Below, piece after piece: positions 1 through 7,549 of a stretch of DNA of 64,000 bases. This DNA is from RI-231 sp041394905 (GTDB taxonomy: Bacteria; Acidobacteriota; Terriglobia; Bryobacterales; UBA6623), in contig JAWKHJ010000029.1 of NCBI GenBank assembly GCA_041394905.1, forward strand, positions 6,305 to 70,304. The letters run 5' to 3'. A program made the position numbers and the translations under genes. The notes beneath the pieces are model-generated. The model ran no database searches. It had not been told where the DNA came from and was given only the letters and a program-made list of their open reading frames with translations. Positions within the stretch are counted from its first letter, which is position 1; each line of letters opens with the position of its first letter.

Positions 1-593
1 CAAAGGTTTCACCAGTATGCCCCAAGTTTGGGAACACATGAGCGAGGGGATGGCGCACGTTAAGGGTGGAAATGGCGGATTTTGTCAGGTTTTTGGCCGG
101 GATTTCGGCGTTTTGCCCGTCGGTGGGTGCAGTGCGAGGCCGGCTGAATGTCTCAGCCGGGCCTCTTCCCTGCCGTTCGCCGCAGGCGCGTACTCCGTGG
201 AACCGGTTCCCTACTACCGCGGAATCTTGTCGAATGCGGACGGCTTACAAGGCCCCAGCCGCCAGGGCGCTTAGGAGAATTTTGGGGTTGGACTGCGCAG
301 TGAGGAGCCCGGCCGCATCTCCGTGGCCGGCTTCTTTGTCCGCTTTCAGGGTAACGCGGGCTGCCAAAGGTTTCGGGGCGGTGCGGGGCTCTGCTGCACG
401 TAAGCCCTTGATTCAGAGGGATCTCGCGACACATCACGAGGTTGCGAAACGCTGTGATGGCGACGCTTGATTGTGGGATGGATGCCGCCGCCAGCCACAA
501 TCGCATACCAGCAGGAGCGCCTTTCCGGGCTCCGTCCCCGATTGCGCCAGGCTAGCGCGCCATGCGCGCATGATTTGGCAGGGCGGAGATAAT
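1..593. other. Region without a supported gene; two GC-rich hairpins
   Basis: I see no convincing coding sequence here on either strand. Two stem-loops stand out. At 136-165 a 12-bp arm (gaggccggctga) pairs with a right arm carrying one bulged G around a 5-nt loop. At 307-331 gcccggccgc pairs with gtggccggc and is followed by a pyrimidine-rich stretch. Either could end transcripts entering from the left, but neither has a clean T-tract. Confidence 0.4.
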
Positions 594-1211
594 TCAAGGC
601 TGTCCCCTAGTTTTGCCCGGGATCTCCTCATTGCGGGAAGCTGTCCCGGATCTCCCTTCCCGGATCTCCCTTCCGCTCCCGGAGCTCCCTCTCTCACTAT
701 TGCGGGGGCTGGCCCGAATGCCCGTCCCGGAAATGCCCCAGAATGCCCAGTCACTTGCAGGAGGACTGGATGGCTGCGTCAGGTCGCCCGGCAAGGGCAA
801 CCCGGCGGCCAACAGCGCCACGCGGCTTTCCCCCAGCGCAGCGCATGCAGCCCTCGTGATCAAACTCCTTTGCCAGTTCGAATACGAATGGATCAGCCTC
901 ACTCTTCCCAGGCCATACTTGTTTCTGAAGACCTGCACAGTGCCACTTGGATTCTCACGAAGGATTTCGAACAGTGAACGCCACCCAGAAGCGCCTGTTC
1001 CTCTTCGAATTAACTCAGCGATGATGCTCATCTCCTCGTCCGGCAATCCTTCGGTCCGGGCCAAATTCAGAGCCTCGTCCTCAGTGGCCTCCCCTTTCTT
1101 GAGACGTTCAAAGAACGAGAGAATGTTAGAGATACAAATGCGATCACATCCGGTCTTTACCAGCGCTTGGGCGACCGCTCCACGAGTTATGATGGACTCA
1201 GTGGGCGACAA
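594..1211 (-). CDS. Hypothetical protein, possible low-complexity C-terminus
   Basis: No family recognised. The first 130 residues look like real protein: a charged helical segment (residues about 28-70) with little bias. The last 60 residues are rich in S, G, R and E and are encoded by a short tandem repeat (ccggatctccctt, about 647-675), so the true end may have been overwritten by repeat DNA. Translation probably begins at a TTG at 1211. That codon overlaps the stop of the upstream fragment (1198-1200), an arrangement typical of translational coupling. The order suggests a small two-gene unit of unknown role. A real but altered gene is my best reading; a chance ORF is possible. Confidence 0.4.
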   Translation of the reverse strand: MSPTESIITRGAVAQALVKTGCDRICISNILSFFERLKKGEATEDEALNLARTEGLPDEEMSIIAELIRRGTGASGWRSLFEILRENPSGTVQVFRNKYGLGRVRLIHSYSNWQRSLITRAACAALGESRVALLAAGLPLPGDLTQPSSPPASDWAFWGISGTGIRASPRNSERGSSGSGREIREGRSGTASRNEEIPGKTRGQP

Positions 1212-1528
1212 GAGCTAAACTAATAATTTCGTCAATGCCGTCTGGTTCGTTGCGAAAGCGCCTCCACAGCTACACTCTGAACTCGTCCGTTTGGATTCGC
1301 AACCTGCCTAAGCGCGAGCTTGATGAGCAGGTCGTTGACGTCGGATTACCGCATCGCGCAATACCCCTGCTTCCTGCGCCTCAAGCGTTCCCCAGGGATC
1401 TCGCTGGCCTGCGTATAAAGATCGTCTAAGTTATCACGCCAAACGCTATCTCCCGACGCGCAGCCTCCTAGGACGATCAAAAACCACTGGAGAGCTTGGC
1501 AGACCGCATCTCCTCTCGAAGATTCCAC
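1198..1528 (-). pseudogene. Frameshifted hypothetical gene overlapping the next one
   Basis: Three frames joined in order give one plausible polypeptide. The first part (from 1528) contains WFLIVLGGCASGD. The middle has SDVNDLLIKLALRQVANPN. The end has RNEPDGIDEIISLALVAH and stops at 1198. Each junction needs only a one- or two-base indel. The stop overlaps the likely TTG start of the next gene downstream, which supports both calls. No domain is recognised. It could be a decayed gene or a sequencing artefact; the frameshift pattern resembles the rest of the left 12 kb. Confidence 0.35.
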
Positions 1529-1689
1529 GCTCGCATCGTTATAAATTTAGTTGCACAGGCTCGTTTATGGGCGCCTCCTGGTTTCGCTATGTTGCGTGGG
1601 CGGGAGGCGTGATGCCAAAGCACTGCATCCGAGTCGGTTAGCTTATCAGTTAGGAGGCTGTCCCCGAACTCGCGCCGCCTCCACCTCGA

Positions 1690-2206
1690 CCACGTTAGGC
1701 CCAGTCGCCGCCTAGTCCAAGCTCGCTCAGGCCCGGTCGTCGACTAATGGGTCCGCCGCAGCGTCGGCGACATGCGCCACCGCGCTCGACCACGGGTACT
1801 GCGCAGGCCGGCCGACCAACCCGGCGCGAACTGGATTCAGGTCGACATACTTCAGCGCCGTCACCAGGTGCATCGGCCCCAAAAGGACAGGAGTAGAAGC
1901 GCCCCTGCCAGAGATGCCCGCTACGCCCGTAGCGGCGGTTGAAAGCACGCCATCGTATGACGCCAATGCGCCTGCCCGACGGCCTTCGCAAGCGAATCAG
2001 GCGCCAGCGGGATCGCGACCAGATGGACGTGGTTCGTCATCAGACACCAACCCAGTATGGTCCAGGCCGTGTTGAGCTTTCGCCCGCAGAGCTTCGATGT
2101 AGAACCGCCGATCTTCGTCAAGCAGGAAGACGTCCTGGCGGTTATTGCCTCTCTGGGTGATGTGATACGGAACGGCCTCCAACACCACCCGGGCTTCGCG
2201 TGCCAT
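1690..2206 (-). pseudogene. REP-associated tyrosine transposase (RAYT), copy 1, truncated
   Basis: A Y1/IS200-like HUH transposase of the RAYT group, which mobilises or maintains REP sequences. The start at 2206 reads MAREARVVLEAVPYHITQRG, the family's usual N-terminus. The metal-binding HUH motif is seen as TNHVHLV, followed by GRSGHLWQGRFYS and YVDLNPVRAGLV. At least three frame changes (near 2065, 1950 and 1885) are needed to read through. The C-terminal basic tail present in copy 2 is missing: similarity between the copies stops near 1675, where ggctgtcccc appears. Four copies of an 11-bp motif lie just upstream (2243-2297). Inactive as written. Confidence 0.75.
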
Positions 2207-2242
2207 CGCCGGGTGCGGCTAGATTACCATGTTTCGCTGACT

Positions 2243-2297
2243 GTCACCGGTTTCGGTCACCGGTTTCACCGTCACCGGTTTCACCCGTCACCGGTTT
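2243..2297 (+). repeat. Array of four gtcaccggttt motifs (REP-like)
   Basis: The 11-mer gtcaccggttt, which contains the palindrome accggt, occurs at 2243, 2256, 2271 and 2287. The spacing is 13, 15 and 16 bp. It lies about 37 bp upstream of RAYT copy 1. Two copies sit at the same place next to RAYT copy 2. The position matches the known habit of RAYT genes of being flanked by their REP sequences. Confidence 0.6.
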
Positions 2298-2399
2298 CAC
2301 CCTGTTGGTCACCACGAAGACCATGAGTTGGTATAAGGACCACGGGAGGGTGCAATGACGACGTACACACAAGGCACGCCAAGAGCCGCCTGCCGTTGA

Positions 2400-3453
2400 G
2401 TTCGAGGCTGGATATTCTCGCGCTCACACTTCTCTCGGCTTCGTCAGGAAGGCTGGTTCTGTCAGCGATTTGGGAGCAGCGGCCGATGGTGTGGTTCTTG
2501 CGCGGGCCATCGAATGGTCCGTAGAAAGCGGGGTGAAGCACGAATCGTTTTGCAGGTCGACAAAGGCCTCTTCAAGGGGGATCTTGACGCGGGCACAACC
2601 GTCTCGGCGGTTGCTGACCTAAGGGGGCCTACCGCTTCGAAGCGAGTCCGATCCGCTTCACCCCTCGGGATCTGGTTTCTTCGCAGAGACGGCGAATCTT
2701 GGAGAGTGCTACCAGCTCGAGGCGGGCGTCAAATCGAATTCGATGAGCTCTACTACAAGCCAGAAGGTAGCGGATCGGAAACGCTGGGTCGGGCTTCCTC
2801 GGAGGAAGACATCGTCGTCTCGGCCGCCCGCGGGTTGTTGTCGATTCGCATCGTGGTTTATTCGGGAGGCTATTGGCTCTACGATTCTCCTGGTGTTCGT
2901 GAGTTGTTGCGCGGGATGTCGCGGGACACTGATCGCTCGGATCGGGGTCGGGTTATCAGAACTTCTCAAACGCGGAGATGTAACGCTCGGACAGTTGCCG
3001 CAGTACGATGTCATCTTACGAAGTGGAGCGGGCGGTTTGGGCCCGGTTGTACCGAAGCGTTCGATAGTGCTGCACTCTCAATCTGGGCTTACGGATTACA
3101 TGGCAAGCGGAAATTACTTAAAATAGCTCACTCCGTGTGTTACGGGCATGCGGCGGCTGCTGCCTAGGATGCTACCGGAGGAGTTTCACGCATCTGCGCC
3201 CTCTGGATGATGAGAGCCCCGAGCTCAAACAATCAGCGGTAATAGGACTGAGCTTCTTCGCGAACGGCGTTGGCGTCCAGCATCCGGAGAAGACGGCCCC
3301 TCGATGAGGTACTTGAATGAGGCAAAGCCAAGTGAATTCAGCTCTTCGGAAACGGCGAAGTACCTAGGCTTCGACGAGGAGCGATCCGATGAGTTTGTAG
3401 CATTCTGGCGAGATTGGTGGAATCAACACCGCCTAGACTTTCCAACGAACTAG
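2400..3453 (+). pseudogene. Frameshifted HEAT-like hypothetical protein
   Basis: Pieces in different frames join into one protein. They run from ADGVVLARAIEWSVESG (about 2474) to VLQVDKGLFKGDLDAGTTVS, then GIWFLRRDGESWRVLP, then GQLPQYDVILRSGAGGLGP (to 3126). The series continues as LDDESPELKQSAVIGLSFF (about 3195) and ends as YLGFDEERSDEFVAFWRDWW, stopping at 3453. From memory this order (an N-terminal region of the kind that describes a product or transport rate, then a HEAT-like helix pair, then a tryptophan-rich end) recurs in uncharacterised secreted acidobacterial proteins. Four or more indels break it. It sits between the two RAYT copies. Function unknown. Confidence 0.45.
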
Positions 3454-3540
3454 GGTAGCTGGCGGAGGTAACCTGTTTTCGCCTCGCCGATCCCGGCAAA
3501 CTGGTGGCAAACTGGTGACAGTCAGCCAAATCGTTTCTCT

Positions 3541-4221
3541 TCAACACCCTCCGCCCCCTGCAGCGCGCGCCTTGCGAGGCCGACCCGGCGGATTCGGGTG
3601 CAGACGACGTTCCAAAGCGCCTCTCCATCTCCTCGATGAATCCCGCGTCCCCAAGGGCAACCCCGAGAACGTCGCCTGCCTCAGCGTCGCGCTGCGCACA
3701 CCGCCGCCTCCACCTCGAGCCGCTGGGCCCAGTCGCCGCCCTAGTCCGGCCCGGTCGTCGACTAATCTGGGTCCGCCGCAGCGTCGGCGACATGCGCCAC
3801 CGCGCTCGACCACGGGTACTGCGCAGGCCGGCCGACCAACCCGGCGCGAACTGGATTCAGGTCGACATACGCCAGCGCCGTCACCAAGGTGCGTCGGCCC
3901 CAAAGGACAGGAAGTAGAAGCGCCCCTGCCAGAGATGCCCGCTACGCCCGTAGCGGCGGTTGAAGCGTATCGTATGACGCCAATGCGCCTGCCCGACGGC
4001 CTTCGCAAGCGAATCGGGACGCCGCGGGATCGCGACCAGATGGACGTGGTTCGTCATCAGACACCAACCCAGTATGGTCAGGCCGTGTTGGCGGCTTTCG
4101 CCCGCAGAGCTTCGATGTAGACCCGCCGATCTTCGTCAAGCGGGAAGACGTCCTGGCGGTTGTTGCTTCTTTGGGTGATGTGATACGGAACGGCCTCCAC
4201 CACCCAGGCTTCGCGTGCCAT
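3541..4221 (-). pseudogene. REP-associated tyrosine transposase (RAYT), copy 2
   Basis: A second copy of the transposase at 1690-2206, alignable over about 590 bp (3702-4270 against 1674-2262) including the upstream accggt motif. The copies differ mainly by short indels and few substitutions. This copy keeps the C-terminal part that copy 1 lacks: an acidic segment ALGDAGFIEEMERRFG followed by a basic proline-rich tail ending near 3541, as in complete RAYTs. Several frame changes interrupt it, including one that removes the clean HUH frame near 4080. Inactive as written, although the indel pattern could be consensus error in a duplicated region. Confidence 0.7.
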
Positions 4222-4257
4222 CGCCGGGTGCGGCTAGATTACCATGTTTCGCTGACT

Positions 4258-4384
4258 GTCACCGGTTTGTCACCGGTTTCGTCCAGACCATCGAAAACAG
4301 TTACCTTAGCGCCGCTCCTGGTGCGGCGGCCCCTTGATCCTCTCGGCACCTTAACTTTTGCTTTGCCTTGCCTGTCACCGGTTT
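4258..4384 (+). repeat. gtcaccggttt motifs next to RAYT copy 2
   Basis: The same 11-mer as at 2243-2297 occurs directly repeated at 4258 and 4269 and once more at 4374. The first copy is in the same position relative to the RAYT start as in copy 1, showing that the duplication included the flanking motif. Confidence 0.6.
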
Positions 4385-4413
4385 CCTCACTGGATTTGCG
4401 CTGGAGGGTAAAC

Positions 4414-4641
4414 CTAGTTTTCCCCTCCTTCAAGAGCGAGTTCTCGATCCAAATTCTGTAGATGTAAGGCTAAGGGTGTCGGCGTCAGGAGACCACCATC
4501 CGCGACTGCATTCATCGAGCAGTTTTTGTGACTGCCTGGATAGCTCAACAATAAAACGCGTGACATCTGCCTCGCCCGTGGCGACTTCCTGGCACTTCGC
4601 CTGGACCCATAACAAACATTCGCAGGTGGAGTCTTCCCCAT
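4414..4641 (-). pseudogene. Possible remnant of a small hypothetical gene
   Basis: One frame reads WVQAKCQEVATGEADVTRFI and then SRQSQKLLDECS, which looks like genuine helical protein. A neighbouring frame completes it to a stop at 4414. One indel near 4500 would join them. No family is recognised, and the call rests only on amino-acid texture. Confidence 0.2.
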
Positions 4642-4647
4642 GCTGAC

Positions 4648-4779
4648 TTAGAAACTTCTACGGCGTACGGACCGTCCATAAAATACACACGCTCGGTCCC
4701 GCTGTCTTCGCAGCAACCGCAAAATCACAGCCACCCACCAACCCAGGATCACGACGATGAAGTCAGTCCATCTAACCAT
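4648..4779 (-). CDS. Short single-span membrane peptide (43 aa), hypothetical
   Basis: An ATG at 4779 opens a 43-residue frame with one strongly hydrophobic helix (TDFIVVILGWWVAVIL) followed at once by a basic stretch (RLLRRQRDR). This is the pattern of a small inner-membrane protein with its C-terminus in the cytoplasm. The frame stays open upstream to about 4893 without a good start, so it may be the end of a longer broken gene. It lies downstream of the RHS tail, where immunity proteins of RHS toxins are often encoded, but nothing else links them. Confidence 0.25.
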   Translation of the reverse strand: MVRWTDFIVVILGWWVAVILRLLRRQRDRACVFYGRSVRRRSF

Positions 4780-5317
4780 CAGAACCCAGAACTGTCTGGC
4801 AAACCAGATTCCCGCTGTGACTGGGCCATTAGCACGAACATTGAGTTCTCCGAAGGTTCCGTTACAAGATGAGTTTCGGTCACCATTGCTTCACCATTGC
4901 TTGCCGACTGGGTACGGTTTCAATCATATTTGTGGCCTTGTTTGTACGAACGGTCATTTCCGGTCTTTGTGGTGCCTTCACGCAACACCCTTTCGCCCCT
5001 GCGTTTATCGTGGTAGCCGTACCGTAGGCTTGCTTAATCGGCGCCGCATCACTCCGTCCTTGGTCAGATCCACAAAGACATCTCTGCCTTTAGTGAGTGC
5101 CCACTCCCAGGCATATGCGGCGGAGCGATGTGCGCCCAGTCAACAGTTACCCTGGCACAGCCGGGAGATCAATGGCTGGACCCGCCCCCAAAGTAGGGAT
5201 TGCCGCCAATGTAGCGCCAGTTGTGTTACAAGCATTTCGGTGATCTCCAAGTTAGACACTGGGCGACATCAGTCGCACCCGTTAATCTGCCCGTAGCTTG
5301 TGCAGCGTCACTCTGAA
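4780..5317 (-). other. Degraded coding-like stretch downstream of an RHS tail
   Basis: No intact gene. On the minus strand a fragment AYAWEWALTKGRDVFVDLTK (about 5110-5050) looks protein-like. After one frame change it is followed by an open frame to about 4890. It could be the remains of an RHS C-terminal module or an unrelated gene. The longest open frame in this stretch lies on the plus strand and looks like a shadow. Confidence 0.2.
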
Positions 5318-5700
5318 TTACGCTATGCCGTGTGACGAAAACGCATCGCCAACCATCGATAGCATGATCAGGTTGGCCTCATCACGTCCGACGCCTACCG
5401 TTACTTGCTGCGGCTCCAGTTCCGATCCTGTCGCCTGTGCAGGGGCCGGGGAACAGACCTTTGCCGCTATCGATGTATCCACCGCTCGCATCTTCGCTAC
5501 AACTCCCAGTCGGATCGGTCAATTGTAGCGGGTTGTTCCTGACGTAACCGTAGAGGTTCCAACTCTGAGGATTTTCGGCGTACTGATCTGCGAATGGGGA
5601 ATCGACCGACGTGAACCTACCGAGACCCGATCCGTGGTACCGCGCCCCGGTAAGCCCTGACTCTTGATCGCGTTCTTTGGCGGTACAACGGCAGCCTCAT
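5318..5700 (-). pseudogene. RHS repeat core tail with C-terminal extension (fragment)
   Basis: The typical end of an RHS core is readable: GARYHGSGLGRFTSVDSPFA, then QSWNLYGYVRNNPLQLTDPTG, the conserved shell-closing motif. It is followed by a non-core extension with GRDEANLIMLSMVGDAF and a stop at 5318. At least one frameshift (near 5450) is needed. In RHS proteins this junction separates the conserved shell from the variable toxin tip, so the last 60 or so residues would be the tip. The fragment abuts an unrelated repeat protein at about 5735 and has no RHS body of its own, so it is a remnant or a recombination product. Confidence 0.6.
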
Positions 5701-5734
5701 GTTCGCGCCAGCGTCTGCTACGGCAACGCGCTCG

Positions 5735-7527
5735 GCAAATTCGTAGTAAAGAGGTCCGAAGTCGTGGAAGATGAAGCTGAGCAGGGCGACGCCGCCGCCG
5801 TCGGCTTGGATTTCAGAACGCCGACCGCTCCGGCCGTACCGCCAAGCGGTCCTGAATCACGAAGGCGTCGTGGCCCATGCCGGCCAGGTCGCGGATGTCG
5901 CGGCGCTCTTGGCCGTCGAGACCGCCTTGGGCGATCAGGGTGACGCGAAGCCGCCTACGGGGTTGGTCAGCGCCATGACGGTGGTGTAGGGCCGCCGGTT
6001 GTCGAACGGCAGGCGCGCGGCCTGCAGGGCGAGCAGCGGCCGCTCGAGGCTTGGAACGGGTCGCGGTCGGGAACGAGCTGCGAGACGGTCACGTTGACCA
6101 CCACGTCGCCCGCGCCGGTTTCAACCAAAGCGTATCCGGCCAAGGTGTTGCCCGAGGCGAGCGTCCGCACGGTGCGCAGGCCGCCGGCCGGGACCGTGCC
6201 CGTGACCGACGACGTCGAGCCGATCGACTGCCCTGCCTCGTCCGCCAAAGGCAGCGAGAGCGGCGCGCCGTTGGGTCCGTAGAACGCGATGCGGTAGCTG
6301 GTGGCGCTCTGGCCCACGTTGGTGACTTGCAGCAGCGTCTCGAACGAGTCGCCGGTGGCGATGCGCGGCACGACGGCGCGCGCCGCGTCGAGGTCGCCGG
6401 GAGCGACGGGCAGATTCGTAGTAAACGGTCCGAAATCGTGGAAAACGAAGCTGATCGGCCCCACGCCGTCGCCGTCGGAGAAACCTCCACGATGACGCCG
6501 GTTGAACCGGCCGTGCAGGCGAGCTGGTCCTGGATGGCGAACGCCGCGTGCGCGCCGGCCTGCAAGGGGAGGCTTGTCGAGCAGCGCATCACGCCCTCGC
6601 GATCATTCGCGCGCAGCCGGACCGTCTGCGCCGCATCCTTGTGGTTGGTGAGCGCCATGACGGTGGTGAAGGGCCGCGTGTTGAGGGCAGGAAGCGCGAC
6701 GGGGGCCGGCTCTCCGGCCAGCGCCACCACCGCCTGGAAGGGATCGCGATCGGGCACGAGCTGCGTGATGGAGGTGAGTGAGCAGGACCACACCAGCCCC
6801 TCTTCGACGACGGCGTACCCGGCCTCGACCGCGCCCACGGGGAAGGTTTGCGCGATGGAACCGCCGGCTGCGGCGACCCGTGCCGGTCCAGGCGGGCGCG
6901 AGCCGGCAGGTACCGCCCTGCCCATCGGAGAACGGCAGCGACAGCGGCTGGCCAGCGGCATCATGAGCGCCACTCGGTAGTCGACCGGCTGATCGCTCAG
7001 GACGTTGATGACCTGGAAGCTTGTGACGAAGAAGGGAAGCGCCCGCGTACGCGCCAAGGATGAGCGTCAAAGCGTCGCCGCTCGAAACCTGGCGCGCGGT
7101 CGAAGCGATATCGGAGTAGGCGCCGGGGCCGTCCGTGCCCACGCCCGCGATGCGGTATTCGTATTCGACGCCTGCGACGAGGCCTGAGTCGACGTAGCTG
7201 GTCGCGCCGGAGCCCACGGTCACAACCGTCGTCCAGTTGTTGGTCCCCTCGATACGCCGCTCGATGCGGTAACTTTGCGCTCGGGGGAGGCCTTCCAACT
7301 GAGGCGCGCCTCGGTTGCGGAGGTGCGCCAGACGTCGATCTCCATGGGCGCCCGCCCAGGCACGTTGAGGCGTGACGGAGAGCAGATTGTCGGACGCGTC
7401 GTAGCTGTAGGCGGCGCCGCCCCGGCCGGGTAGACCGCACGGATGAGGCGTCCGCCGGCGTCGTACTGATAGACCTGCGCCGAGAGGGCGGAGGCGGCGA
7501 CAGGATGATTGCGATGCGTTGAATCAT
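5735..7527 (-). pseudogene. Secreted YD-repeat / fibronectin-III repeat protein (frameshifted)
   Basis: Begins at 7527 with a short hydrophobic leader (MIQRIAIIL) and one YD repeat (VYQYDAGGRLIRAVYPGG). A fibronectin type III domain follows (YRIERRIEGTNNWTTVV through VEYEYRIAGVGTDGPGAYS). After it come two copies of a roughly 220-residue beta-rich unit. Each contains LVPDRDPFQA, then TTVMALTN, then a conserved F-HDFGP segment; in DNA the repeats are near 5734 and 6412. Many indels break the frame. The start overlaps the possible end of the RHS gene upstream (ATGA), so the two are likely co-transcribed. Probably a cell-surface or secreted protein; role unknown. It runs into an RHS core tail at its end. 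Confidence 0.5.
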
Positions 7528-7549
7528 GATCGTCGTCCTTGCTCGTCTC

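Noticed and set aside
2243..2297. CRISPR array
   Set aside because: The repeats are only 11 bp with 2-5 bp gaps; no spacers and no cas genes are present.
4757..5296. 179-codon plus-strand open frame
   Set aside because: Composition is atypical and no motif is visible; the opposite strand carries protein-like fragments.
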